A stretch of DNA of 64,000 nt from CAVRUH01 sp963822595 (GCA_963822595.1 CAWGIG010000003.1:62001-126000); one strand, 5' to 3'. Counted from the stretch's first letter, positions 8,880-16,939 are shown. Numbers and translations are program-made. Notes: generated by a model from the letters alone, not told the origin.

Positions 8880-9566
8880 ATGTTTTCTCAAAGAAGTATT
8901 AAAGGGATGATCTTTATATGCCTATGTGTGCCGATGATGAATTTTGCTGAGGATATACAGGTTATGCTGCCAAGCAATGAGACTATAATGCTAGGAATAA
9001 ACGAAAATGATTCTGTTCAAACAATCAAAAGGAACATAGAAGAGCAAACAGGCTATAGCAGCCTAGATCAATTGATTTCTGTAGAAATCATGACTCCTGA
9101 AATGAAAACTTATGAAGGTTATAGAAATTACTACGATTTAATGACCGATTCTGATAAGAAAGAGCTTTACTTTATCATGAAAACGCTGGCTTTGAAATCT
9201 TTGCTGGAGCTTGCTAAATACAAGTCGAAATTGGAAAAATCCGGCGATAGGATCGATCATTTGCATCCTTTGAATTTTCTTGCTGCCATTTTCACCGATG
9301 AAGAACTCAAAGCCTATGTCCATGCCATCCGAAAGCGTGGCGGGATGGTTTGGGATAAATTTATCGGCGGATTTAGTAACACCATGGACGAAGAATATAG
9401 GCTGGATAACCTTTCAATGGATCTTTTTCATGATTTTTCACATCGCGTCGGAATCGATTCGAATTTAATCGCTTCAAAGGTGCAAAATAGAGAATGGGCA
9501 GATTTAGTCAAACTCTTGATTTTAATTATACCGCGAGATTCGGATGCAGACAGATATGACATGTAA
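8880..9566 (+). CDS. Exported protein with a ubiquitin-like N-terminal domain
   Basis: The protein (228 residues) opens with a signal peptide (MIFICLCVPMMNFA, cleavage probably near residue 23). Residues 25-58 then read DIQVMLPSNETIMLGINEND followed by SVQTIKRNIEEQTGY, which lines up with the beta-hairpin and first helix of ubiquitin (MQIFVKTLTGKTITLEV, then TIENVKAKIQDKEG). The C-terminal 120 residues are mostly helical and not recognised; there is no C-terminal GG. It has a strong ribosome site and a promoter upstream, and its last 23 bases overlap the ATP-grasp gene, so the two are co-expressed. A ubiquitin-like fold is supported by the pattern only; function is unknown. Export could place it in the periplasm or outside the cell. 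Confidence 0.6.
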   Translation: MFSQRSIKGMIFICLCVPMMNFAEDIQVMLPSNETIMLGINENDSVQTIKRNIEEQTGYSSLDQLISVEIMTPEMKTYEGYRNYYDLMTDSDKKELYFIMKTLALKSLLELAKYKSKLEKSGDRIDHLHPLNFLAAIFTDEELKAYVHAIRKRGGMVWDKFIGGFSNTMDEEYRLDNLSMDLFHDFSHRVGIDSNLIASKVQNREWADLVKLLILIIPRDSDADRYDM

Positions 9567-10710
9567 AAAGTTAAAAATTCTTGTAACAAATGCCCGCTCG
9601 ACAGTGACTCTTGAAGTCGCAAGGCATCTCCATCACGGCGGGCATGAGGTCTATGCTGTTGATACGCAGTTCTTTAATGTTAGCCGCTTTTCCAAAGCTG
9701 TGAAAAAATCATTTATTACTCAGATTCCGAATAAAAACCCCGAAAAATATATCGATGAGTTGTTAAAAATTGTCGAATCGGAACAGATTGATGTGCTCAT
9801 TCCTATTTGGGAAGATGTCCTTTATGTTTCGAAGGCTATGGATAAATTTCCGAAGTCGTGTCAGGTATTTTGCTCTTCTTTTGATTTAATACATGACTTG
9901 CATCATAAATACCGATTTATTGAGATCTTAAAGCAAAATGGGTTTTTAGTGCCCGAAACCATTCTAGTCACTTCGCAAGAAGATTTGGATAACCTTCAAA
10001 TGAAGGGGACTTATGCGTTAAAGGCCTGTTATTCTCGAGCTTCAAGAAAAGTGATCAAGGTATATCCAAATGAGCAACCTAAGATCAAGATTGCAAAAAC
10101 AAATCCTTGGATTGCACAGGAATGGCTTGAGGGAAAAAGATTTTGCACTTTTAGTGTATGCCATGAGGGGAAGGTGCTAGCGAATGCGGCTTATCCTGTG
10201 GAGTATACCCTAAAAGACAAAAATTCATGTATTGTATATGAAGCGTGCAATCATCCTGGGATTTTAGATTGGGTCAAACGTTTCGCGGCATGCGTTAATT
10301 TTACAGGGAATTTTGCCTTTGATTTTATTGAAACGGCGAATGGTAACATCTATGCCATTGAGTGCAATCCTCGGGTAACAGGGGGTGTGCATCTCTTTAA
10401 TCTGGAAGATAACTTGCATTTAGGGATTTTGAATCAAGTACTAGAGACGATTATTCCGAAGCCTGGCTCGAGCAAGCAGGTGGCTACAGGGATGCTTGTT
10501 TATGGACTCATGCATGGCTTTATGGATAATGCGTTTTCGAAATATTTGAGAAAAACTTTCACAACGAAGGACGTATTATTTTCTTTTAAGGACATTAAGC
10601 CCTTTCTTCTTACGCCTATCATCTTTTTCACTTACTGGCTGACAAGTATTCAACGCCGTTCCACGATCCCCGAAATCTTCACCGACGACTTCGACTGGAA
10701 AGAAGGTTAA
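9544..10710 (+). CDS. ATP-grasp ligase-like protein
   Basis: A 388-residue ATP-grasp protein of the carbamoyl-phosphate-synthase-large/PylC-like kind. Residues 10-30 form a Rossmann-like start (ILVTNARSTVTLEVARHL), a central lysine strand (TYALKACYSRASRKV) begins the ATP-grasp domain near residue 155, and FAFDFIETANGNIYAIECNPRVTGG near 255-280 holds the metal-binding glutamates and asparagine. Such enzymes join a carboxylate to an amine or thiol using ATP; the substrate cannot be told from sequence. ATG 9544 is annotated, but ATG 9556 (MTCKKLKIL) is equally possible. It overlaps the ubiquitin-like gene by 23 bases. Downstream lies a large palindrome that may stop transcription. Confidence 0.8.
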   Translation: MQTDMTCKKLKILVTNARSTVTLEVARHLHHGGHEVYAVDTQFFNVSRFSKAVKKSFITQIPNKNPEKYIDELLKIVESEQIDVLIPIWEDVLYVSKAMDKFPKSCQVFCSSFDLIHDLHHKYRFIEILKQNGFLVPETILVTSQEDLDNLQMKGTYALKACYSRASRKVIKVYPNEQPKIKIAKTNPWIAQEWLEGKRFCTFSVCHEGKVLANAAYPVEYTLKDKNSCIVYEACNHPGILDWVKRFAACVNFTGNFAFDFIETANGNIYAIECNPRVTGGVHLFNLEDNLHLGILNQVLETIIPKPGSSKQVATGMLVYGLMHGFMDNAFSKYLRKTFTTKDVLFSFKDIKPFLLTPIIFFTYWLTSIQRRSTIPEIFTDDFDWKEG

Positions 10711-10768
10711 TTCACTCTGAAGTTAGGGGTAGGTTTTATCAATTTTTTACATTTAAATCTTAGTTTTT

Positions 10769-11031
10769 TCTTAAACCCCTGATAAGGGGTTTTCGGTTTG
10801 GTAGCCCAGGGTTCGCGCATCGCGTACCCTGGGTAAGGATCATAAGTAATATTGCACCCCGAAGGGGGTGCTGGTTTCGTTCGTATACAAATCGAATCTA
10901 AAATGTATTGTGGGGGCATTTATACCAACACCCCCATTCGGGGGTGCAATATTACTCACGATTCTTACCCAGGATGCGCGATGCGCGAATCCTGGGCTAC
11001 CAAACCAAAACCCCTAACTGGGGTTTAAGAA
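10769..11031. repeat. Long imperfect inverted repeat (about 107-bp arms)
   Basis: The left arm 10769-10875 and the right arm 10924-11031 are inverse copies with scattered mismatches. Both contain GGTAGCCCAGG, CGCGCATCGCG, CTGGGTAAG and GTAATATTGCACCCC in the same order, plus nested small palindromes. It sits at the end of the ATP-grasp gene in a 430-bp gene-free stretch. It resembles the non-autonomous hairpin repeats found between genes in many environmental bacteria. A 70-codon frame inside it is not considered a gene. Confidence 0.85.
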
Positions 11032-11043
11032 TTCTCTAACGAA

Positions 11044-11091
11044 ATCGGTTCACGATCCAAGGATGTGAGATGCTATTGCCAACGACACTAA
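11044..11091. repeat. Direct repeat, left copy of the rsmE 3' end
   Basis: 48 bases that match 13333-13380 in 45 positions and in the same orientation. Read on the minus strand it still encodes the last residues of RsmE (VSLAIASHILGS, stop), but no other rsmE sequence is present here. It therefore looks like a target-site or attachment-site copy left by insertion of the segment 11092-13332. Confidence 0.8.
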
Positions 11092-11140
11092 GCTACATTT
11101 TTTGAAAACTTTCGGGTCTCGACGTGAGGACATGTTGAAC

Positions 11141-12487
11141 TTATCCATTAATCCAATCTGAAAACTCTTTGAGTAGAGGAAGATCCTTTCTTAAAAACCA
11201 AGTTGGGAATATTCCAACTCTACCCCATTTAGCTAATTCATCTTCAGAAGCTGGAGGCTGCTTCAAATTTCGAGGGTAGCCATCACGTGCATACTCAACA
11301 AAAGACGTGTCTGCCCCTTGAGCATCCACAATAATTGAGTGCGTTCCAAAGGTTGTTAGCTTCTGTCCCTCACCTACATAATCGATTACAAGTAACGCGG
11401 GGTGCTGCTCATCCTCTTTCCATACCAATTCACCAGTGCGACGGTCAAATTGTTCTGCAGCAGTCATAACAAATAAGTATCTGTAATTATTGTCATTGCT
11501 TGGAACTAGAAAACCTCTTCCATTTGTGCCTTGTGTACCCTGAAAAGCAAATTCTTCTGCCCTATTGAAATCTGGCGCATTAAGTGCATCAATCAGTTGG
11601 AGTCCTTCAAGTTTGTACTCATCTTTCGTGCCAGTGTGGGAACTCATATCGGGAATTTGCCACATCAGATTTTCATCGCCCCTAAATGGTGATTTGACAT
11701 CTTTTACTTGGAAATTAAATGAATCTTGCTTTTGTTTATTATTTTCAAGATCAAATGCTTCAATTACCCTGTCGATGACTTGAGGTCCATTATCGGGAAA
11801 TAATAACTTTTCTTTTGCTGCAAATATGGATAATTTAAGTTGAAAATCAATAGGTAAATTAATGCTTGCTTGAACACCGGGAACCCCTTTGCCATAAATA
11901 AATCCATCTTTATAGGGCAATACACGCCATAGTCCATGCGTTCCAGCTCGGTAGAATATTTGATGAGCATAGCTGACAGTACCAGTTTTTTCATCGATCT
12001 GAGGAACGTATCCAATCACAAACAATTCCCTTCTAGGACTCCCATCTGTTGAATCAGGGAAAGTTCTTCCAACAAACGGTTTTGAAACGAGGACTTGCTT
12101 TCCGTGATATTCAAACTTTTCTACAGGTTGAAGATGTAATTCCTGGACAATTGTTTTCGCTTTTTCAGGAAGTTGCTCAACTGCTTCTAGAGGGGACGTA
12201 AAAGGGATGAATTTTAATAAGATCCAATTTTCAAACTTTTCGCCAAAAACAAAATGTAATGCTTTGTAGAAGAGTGAATTTTTTACCTTGGTATTACAAG
12301 CCGTAATATGTGCGTTAAGACTCCGCGCAGTTTGAATGGCATCGGGGGCGTTATTAACTCTTTGCTGAAATAATGCCGTAATTTGTGAGACAGAAGCTTT
12401 TTTATCCGCTTCATTATCTAATGGTTCATAAATTTGATCGATTGAGTGTCCAGCTAACGCTTTATATAGAATATTTCTAACATCCAT
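11141..12487 (-). CDS. Hypothetical protein, 448 residues
   Basis: Not recognised. The first 70 residues are helical (MDVRNILYKALAGHSIDQIYE), then comes a mixed domain with several short beta-rich stretches (RELFVIGYVPQ, YLFVMTAAEQF, ALLVIDYVGEG) and many aromatic residues. There is no signal peptide or membrane segment. The ATG at 12487 is followed by good coding sequence; an AAGGAA lies about seven bases upstream. The gene lies inside the segment bounded by the direct repeats at 11044 and 13333 together with the VapBC genes, so it may be island cargo. It could be an effector, but nothing in the sequence shows this. Confidence 0.65.
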   Translation of the reverse strand: MDVRNILYKALAGHSIDQIYEPLDNEADKKASVSQITALFQQRVNNAPDAIQTARSLNAHITACNTKVKNSLFYKALHFVFGEKFENWILLKFIPFTSPLEAVEQLPEKAKTIVQELHLQPVEKFEYHGKQVLVSKPFVGRTFPDSTDGSPRRELFVIGYVPQIDEKTGTVSYAHQIFYRAGTHGLWRVLPYKDGFIYGKGVPGVQASINLPIDFQLKLSIFAAKEKLLFPDNGPQVIDRVIEAFDLENNKQKQDSFNFQVKDVKSPFRGDENLMWQIPDMSSHTGTKDEYKLEGLQLIDALNAPDFNRAEEFAFQGTQGTNGRGFLVPSNDNNYRYLFVMTAAEQFDRRTGELVWKEDEQHPALLVIDYVGEGQKLTTFGTHSIIVDAQGADTSFVEYARDGYPRNLKQPPASEDELAKWGRVGIFPTWFLRKDLPLLKEFSDWING

Positions 12488-12694
12488 ATTAATTTCCTTG
12501 TTTATTGAGCCAACATTAAATAATTTATTTTTAAATTATACTTCAAAAATTATACACTATAATAATAATTTAATCAAGTTAATATTGATTTAATCAAGAA
12601 CGCTCTCCGATAAAGATTGTCCTAAAAGATTTTTTCTTGATGAAAATATAATGACCATGGTAAAATGACTATAGACAAAGAAATGAGGTAATTT

Positions 12695-12927
12695 ATGTTA
12701 AGAAAGAGAATACCCGCCGGTAAGTTCAAGGCAGAATGTCTCAGAATTATGGATGATGTTCAGAAAAAGAAAATCCATATCATCATTACAAAACGAAATA
12801 TTCCGGTTGCCGAAATGGTTCCGATTGAAGAGAAAAAAAAGATAGCTTTGGCTGGATGAAAGGAACCTGTCAAATATTAGGTGATATTATAGAACCCGTT
12901 AATGAGGTATGGGATGCCGATTCTTAA
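12695..12927 (+). pseudogene. VapB/Phd-type antitoxin, frame broken in a run of eight A
   Basis: The ATG at 12695 has a GAGGT ribosome site five bases upstream. The frame reads MLRKRIPAGKFKAEC and ends at a TGA at 12857-12859 after 54 codons. The expected antitoxin tail (DSFGWMKGTCQILGDIIEP, then VNEVWDADS) is present directly afterwards in another frame and ends at 12925-12927. The switch falls in a run of eight A at 12833-12840; nine or six A would restore one continuous antitoxin of about 77 residues. The tail is the toxin-neutralising part in this family. The toxin gene starts inside the tail, as is normal for such pairs. Causes could be a real mutation, slippage during transcription, or a sequencing error. 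Confidence 0.75.
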
Positions 12928-13357
12928 AACAATTAAGCAACATAAAGTCGTTTTCGATACCCACATATTTATTTGGCATATGATTGGTAATCCTCAGTTG
13001 TCCTCAAAGTTTCAAAAAAATATCAAGCTCATGCAAAACAATCATCCTGTTTTAATTTCTCCTATGACCTTTTGGGAAATCGGCATGCTCTCAGAAAAGG
13101 GCAGAATTGCTTTAGAGATGGATTGTGCAGATTGGATTGAGCAAGCCTTATGTGATCCTGGATTCCAGTTAGCGCCGTTGACTCCTCAAATAGCTGTTGA
13201 AAGTACCCGCCTTCCAGGAATTTTACACGGAGACCCTGTTGATAGAATGCTGATCGCAACTGCCATCAATAATCACGCCGTACTAATAACTTGCGATGAG
13301 AAAATTCTTAAATATGGTGAAAGCAAAATCGTATCGGTTCATGATCCAAGAATGTGA
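12902..13357 (+). CDS. vapC: PIN-domain toxin of a VapBC-type pair
   Basis: A 151-residue PIN-domain ribonuclease-type toxin. The acidic metal-binding residues are D19 (VVFDTHIFIWH), E59 (TFWEIG), D111/D114 (HGDPVDRMLIATA) and D132 (ITCDEKIL), complete for an active PIN fold. The start could be ATG 12902 or, more likely, ATG 12914 (MPILKTIKQ); both overlap the end of the antitoxin region. The last seven residues (SVHDPRM) are coded by the direct repeat at 13333-13380, and the gene overlaps the 3' end of rsmE on the other strand by 19 bases. The toxin probably cleaves RNA; its antitoxin frame is disrupted, so the state of this pair is uncertain. Confidence 0.85.
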   Translation: MRYGMPILKTIKQHKVVFDTHIFIWHMIGNPQLSSKFQKNIKLMQNNHPVLISPMTFWEIGMLSEKGRIALEMDCADWIEQALCDPGFQLAPLTPQIAVESTRLPGILHGDPVDRMLIATAINNHAVLITCDEKILKYGESKIVSVHDPRM

Positions 13358-13380
13358 GATGCTATCGCCAACGACACTAA
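13333..13380. repeat. Direct repeat, right copy inside the rsmE 3' end
   Basis: This is the right-hand partner of 11044-11091, with 45 of 48 identical bases. It is simultaneously the end of vapC on the plus strand and the end of rsmE on the minus strand. Confidence 0.8.
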
Positions 13381-14061
13381 AGAGGCTGTATCTGTTCTTA
13401 AGATATTTCCGTGCAGTTTAATTCCTTTGGCGCCTAATTTTTTTAGGGATGCTACCTCTTCCTCGGAAAAGCCTGTTTCGGCTCCTATAAAAAAGATGGC
13501 ACCCGCCTTCGGAGGTGACTTTTGCCATTCATTTATCAACAGCGGCGCATCAGGAGAGACGTCTCCAAAGAAGGCATCAAATTCTAAAGACTTTTTTAAA
13601 TCTTTTAGGGGAGGCATAAATTCAATCGTAGGAAGGTCAAGCCTGCCGCATTGTTTCATCGCCGAAATGGCTACATGCCGCATTCTAAGGAGCTGATCAT
13701 CGGTCAATTTTCGACGCTCGCTATGCTCCCCAGGAAACAACCACAACTTCGTCATGCCCAGTTCCGTCCCTTTTTCGATAATGTTATCCAATCGATTCAT
13801 CCGGGGAATGGCTTGTGCCAATATCATTTGAAATTGTGGCAAAGGTTCGAATATAACACTATCAATGTCTAAAATGGCTTGTTTCTTTTCGATTTTAGAA
13901 ATTCGAGCTCTAGCCATTTCCCCCAAACCGTTAACCACTTCGATTTCATCATTCACATTTCCGCGCATCACATGAATTAAATGGTGAAATTCGGTCCCAT
14001 CCAAATGAATGACATCATTTTGTACTAAAGGTTTTTCGACATAAAAGCGGTTTTCAGGCAT
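13339..14061 (-). CDS. rsmE: 16S rRNA (uracil-1498-N3)-methyltransferase
   Basis: RsmE methylates N3 of U1498 in helix 44 of 16S rRNA, using S-adenosylmethionine. The 240-residue length is usual. Family marks are an N-terminal PUA-like part (MPENRFYVEKPL, FHHLIHVMR), IIEKGTELGMTKL near residue 95, SERRKL near 115, and the SPOUT knot at the C-terminus (FFIGAETGFSEEE, then LHGNILRTDTASL). The usual knot glycines are mostly present; the first loop reads GAETGF where GPEGGF is commoner. It follows ybbR by eight bases in the same direction and is likely in an operon with cdaA and ybbR. Its last 12 residues are duplicated at 11044. Confidence 0.95.
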   Translation of the reverse strand: MPENRFYVEKPLVQNDVIHLDGTEFHHLIHVMRGNVNDEIEVVNGLGEMARARISKIEKKQAILDIDSVIFEPLPQFQMILAQAIPRMNRLDNIIEKGTELGMTKLWLFPGEHSERRKLTDDQLLRMRHVAISAMKQCGRLDLPTIEFMPPLKDLKKSLEFDAFFGDVSPDAPLLINEWQKSPPKAGAIFFIGAETGFSEEEVASLKKLGAKGIKLHGNILRTDTASLVSLAIASHILGS

Positions 14062-14069
14062 TTTAAAAT

Positions 14070-15314
14070 TTAATTCGAACCGGTTATTTTGACTTTGTTA
14101 TCTTCGATGATACCCCGTAATGTAATCGTATTTCCCGATTCATCAGAAAGATACATCTTTCTTGCATACTCGCGAAAACGGAGGCGCAGGACATCTTCCC
14201 ATTGCTGCATATTAGCAGTGGCTTTAACCAACTTTACTTCATTAATATGAAACGCTAAGTAGGCTTCTTCCATAGCTTCAGGATCTATCAATTCGATACA
14301 CCAGGATAATGTTTCTTGTTCTCCTTTAGGAGCTGCAATAAACACGATCACAATATTCTGTCGTACGATTTCTAAAAATAATTGACTGACCTCTTCGACA
14401 TAAAGGTTTTTGGTGTAGTAGGCGATCCCGTTTTTAATCCGGATATAATCATTAGCCGCAATACTTAAAGTCTGAGGATTCATGAAGCTGCTGTACTTAT
14501 CCGGAAAAAATAGCTGCACCTGCACCTCTTGCTGAATGGGCAATGTTTGCTTCCTCAGAAATTCAATGCGCATGTTGTCGACTTCAGGATCGTTGATCTC
14601 TTCTTGAGTATATTTTAAGAAGGGTATGGCGACCTTTTTCCACTTTTTAGGAATGTAATAGCTGACCTCATCCGTATGGGCCTTTGTTTCCAAACCTTTT
14701 AAGGTGTCGAGCTCTTGTGCAGTAATCTTGTTTAAATCAAAAGAAAGTTTCAATCCTTTGCTTTTGAGTTTTTCAATCTCTTCTTCGGGACCGCTTAACG
14801 TTTGAACTAAGTGTTGAGGCCAAATATCAAGGAGTTCATAACCTTTTGGGGGGTGACCTGTTGGGTGTTCTATGATTATCGGTATTTTATCGGTCACGAG
14901 ATTATCTAATTCGACAATAAATTCTGAGTGCGACACAGAGTTGATGTGTTGGGCTAAATCGATAGAGGGTTCCAAGCTGACTAAATTCTTTTTCGAGACT
15001 TGCACAACCCAATTATCCGTATCTGCTGCAGTTGCATCAATGCGTACTTCAAGATCTCCTTGCTCTAATTTATCAACAGTGTCCTTCGAACCGCTTAAGG
15101 TTAATGTTAGGCGATGTTCTAGATAACCATTTGGCAGAAGGCCTTTGATGGTTTTGTCTTCAGGAAGGTTGACGACCCGAACCGGCACGTTAGAAATCGT
15201 TTTTGTGGCGGTTATCGATTGATTGACAAAAACCCAAACAACAATAGCTACCAAAATCGCAATGGATTTTCGCTGCCAATTTCCGAAGAACATTTTTGTT
15301 ATCATTGTTTCCAT
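14070..15314 (-). CDS. YbbR/CdaR-like membrane-anchored protein
   Basis: Partner of the diadenylate cyclase upstream. The 414-residue protein has one N-terminal membrane segment (SIAILVAIVVWVFVNQS, about residues 16-32) and then YbbR-type beta repeats outside the membrane (SNVPVRVVNLPED near 42, TLTLSGSKDTVDKL near 70, VQTLSGPEEEIEKL near 170, the recurring SG-(P/S)-(E/K)-(E/D)-x-(I/V)-(E/D) pattern). In Firmicutes CdaR regulates CdaA. Its start overlaps the end of cdaA by 13 bases, which points to translational coupling. The C-terminal 180 residues are less typical. Confidence 0.8.
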   Translation of the reverse strand: METMITKMFFGNWQRKSIAILVAIVVWVFVNQSITATKTISNVPVRVVNLPEDKTIKGLLPNGYLEHRLTLTLSGSKDTVDKLEQGDLEVRIDATAADTDNWVVQVSKKNLVSLEPSIDLAQHINSVSHSEFIVELDNLVTDKIPIIIEHPTGHPPKGYELLDIWPQHLVQTLSGPEEEIEKLKSKGLKLSFDLNKITAQELDTLKGLETKAHTDEVSYYIPKKWKKVAIPFLKYTQEEINDPEVDNMRIEFLRKQTLPIQQEVQVQLFFPDKYSSFMNPQTLSIAANDYIRIKNGIAYYTKNLYVEEVSQLFLEIVRQNIVIVFIAAPKGEQETLSWCIELIDPEAMEEAYLAFHINEVKLVKATANMQQWEDVLRLRFREYARKMYLSDESGNTITLRGIIEDNKVKITGSN

Positions 15315-16099
15315 TTTCTCATCCGCCCCAGAAAATCCAATCCTGATTCCACTGCTGTTTTTTGCGGTGTAAATACACTGCGCATAATGCCTTTAAATCG
15401 ATCTACTTTTACTCCACGTGTCATAATCCCGTCTCTCGCAATAGATACCTTGCCGGTTTCTTCAGAAACGACCACGACTAATGCATCGGTGATTTGACTG
15501 ATCCCCAGACCTGCACGATGCCTTGTACCCATTGACTTTGAAATTTGAGCGCTGTCATCTGCCAAAGGCAAAATGGTCGCTGCGGATAATATCGTCGTTC
15601 CTCTGACAATCACTCCGCCATCATGCAGGGGAGTTGTCGTACTGAAAATCGATTCGAGGAGTTCCGGAGTAAAATCTGCGTTTAATAATACCGATTTATT
15701 GGCAAATTCGTCTAGAGAATCTTGATTTTCGAAGATGATGAGGGCTCCGATACGTCTTTCTGCCATCCGATAGATAGAATTAGCGATACCGTCAAGAAAT
15801 TTATCGAATTCAGTGATTTCTTTGTATTTCTTTCCTTTGACGCTTAGTCGCGACAATGCCAATCGCAATTCCGGTTGGAAAATGATTAATACGGCAATAA
15901 CGGCGACATTGACGAAGTACCAGAGGAGTTTTTGGAGAACCGGTAGATGAAAGACAATGGCCGACCCATAAAGAACCAGGAATGCTAAAATACCGAAGAC
16001 AAGGTCCATGCCGCGCGTGTTCCAAAAAAAGGAAATGAGGTAATAGATCATCACAGCGATGATCATAATCTCAATACCTGGAACCATGAGTTCGAACAT
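15302..16099 (-). CDS. cdaA: Membrane diadenylate cyclase, cyclic di-AMP synthase
   Basis: CdaA (DacA) joins two ATP into cyclic di-AMP. Three membrane segments lie at about residues 8-25, 33-50 and 60-75, followed by the DisA_N catalytic domain. The catalytic motifs are LHDGGVIV (residues 159-166, normally DGA, here DGG) and GTRHRAG (RHR at 193-195). Chlamydia trachomatis is known to make cyclic di-AMP with the same type of enzyme. The gene leads the cdaA-ybbR-rsmE operon. The region upstream holds a 35-bp perfect inverted repeat. Length (265) is normal. The Ala-to-Gly change in the DGA motif is small and probably tolerated, but untested. Confidence 0.92.
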   Translation of the reverse strand: MFELMVPGIEIMIIAVMIYYLISFFWNTRGMDLVFGILAFLVLYGSAIVFHLPVLQKLLWYFVNVAVIAVLIIFQPELRLALSRLSVKGKKYKEITEFDKFLDGIANSIYRMAERRIGALIIFENQDSLDEFANKSVLLNADFTPELLESIFSTTTPLHDGGVIVRGTTILSAATILPLADDSAQISKSMGTRHRAGLGISQITDALVVVVSEETGKVSIARDGIMTRGVKVDRFKGIMRSVFTPQKTAVESGLDFLGRMRKWKQ

Positions 16100-16196
16100 G
16101 ACGTCTAAAACCTATGCTTTTGAATCTTTGCGAATTGTCAAAAATCCGGTGATTATAGTCAACCATAAAAGACGGTTGATAGGTTGTATATCCACA

Positions 16197-16357
16197 ATTA
16201 ACAGGATAAGCAGGATCGCAAGCGGCAGGATAAAAAAAAAGGATAAAAAAAGATAAGAAAAAAATAAATAGCTAAAAAAAGAAGTGTATTGAAAAAAACA
16301 TCTTTTTTCTTATCCTTTTTTGATCCTGCCGCTTGCGATCCTGCTTATCCTGTTAAT
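16197..16357. repeat. Dispersed hairpin repeat, copy 1 (35-bp perfect arms)
   Basis: The left arm 16197-16231 and right arm 16323-16357 are exact reverse complements with the core CAGGATCGCAAGCGGCAGGAT. The loop side is A-rich on the left and T-rich on the right, extending the pairing. A second copy of the same element lies at 46625-46771. Here it separates the periplasmic protein gene from cdaA. Confidence 0.9.
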
Positions 16358-16384
16358 GGTGTCTATGCAATCTATCTCCCACTC

Positions 16385-16939
16385 TTAAAACTCGATAGTT
16401 TGAGTGTTTGTATTGAAGAAATTCTGAATTTTTTTAACGGATTGATCGCTCGATTGCCCCTTGGGTGGGCGGATCGTATACTGAACTCCGGAACAGTCAT
16501 AGGGCCCGGAGTCATACAGCATTCCCAATACTTCCATTTGATTTTGGTAAATATATTCCAAGGTGAGCGCGGCATGCTTATAATTTTTAAAGGAAGTGAT
16601 AGATTCGGAAATAACCTCAGCTTTTGTCTTATCCATGAAACTGTTTTTTACTCTTTCTACAAGAGTTGGAGCTGAAACTTTAATTCCAATATATTTAAAG
16701 ACGGTGATGATTTCACTCCATTGGTCGGGGTCTTCATTTTCGGGAATGAACTCAATCATGAACTGAGTCTGCGCTTCAAAAGATTCCATAGGCTGAATAG
16801 ATTTAAAACCAGGAGGAATTTTGACTTGCAATTGGATGCGTGGCTTAGATTTTGCGTTAATTGGAACCAATAGGGTGAACTCACCGGCATTGAGTGGAGA
16901 GATGAGTAACACGACCAAAAATAGCAAGAGGGAATGCAT
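16385..16939 (-). CDS. Exported hypothetical protein, 184 residues
   Basis: Not recognised beyond being exported. The N-terminus is a classical signal peptide (MHSLLLFLVVLLISPLNAG, cleavage after about residue 18) without a lipobox cysteine. The mature part is mixed alpha/beta, with IQLQVKIPPGFKSIQP near residue 35 and a phenylalanine at the very end. The ATG is the first in frame after a long AT-rich gap. The gene lies between the methyltransferase gene and the hairpin repeat at 16197, so it is probably its own transcription unit. Periplasmic or surface function likely. Confidence 0.65.
   Translation of the reverse strand: MHSLLLFLVVLLISPLNAGEFTLLVPINAKSKPRIQLQVKIPPGFKSIQPMESFEAQTQFMIEFIPENEDPDQWSEIITVFKYIGIKVSAPTLVERVKNSFMDKTKAEVISESITSFKNYKHAALTLEYIYQNQMEVLGMLYDSGPYDCSGVQYTIRPPKGQSSDQSVKKIQNFFNTNTQTIEF

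Noticed and set aside
10707..10919. 70-codon frame on the minus strand
   Set aside because: It is translation of the left arm of the palindrome at 10769-11031.
16289..16675. 128-codon frame on the plus strand
   Set aside because: It starts in the hairpin repeat and runs antisense to the exported protein gene at 16385-16939, whose signal peptide and ending are convincing.
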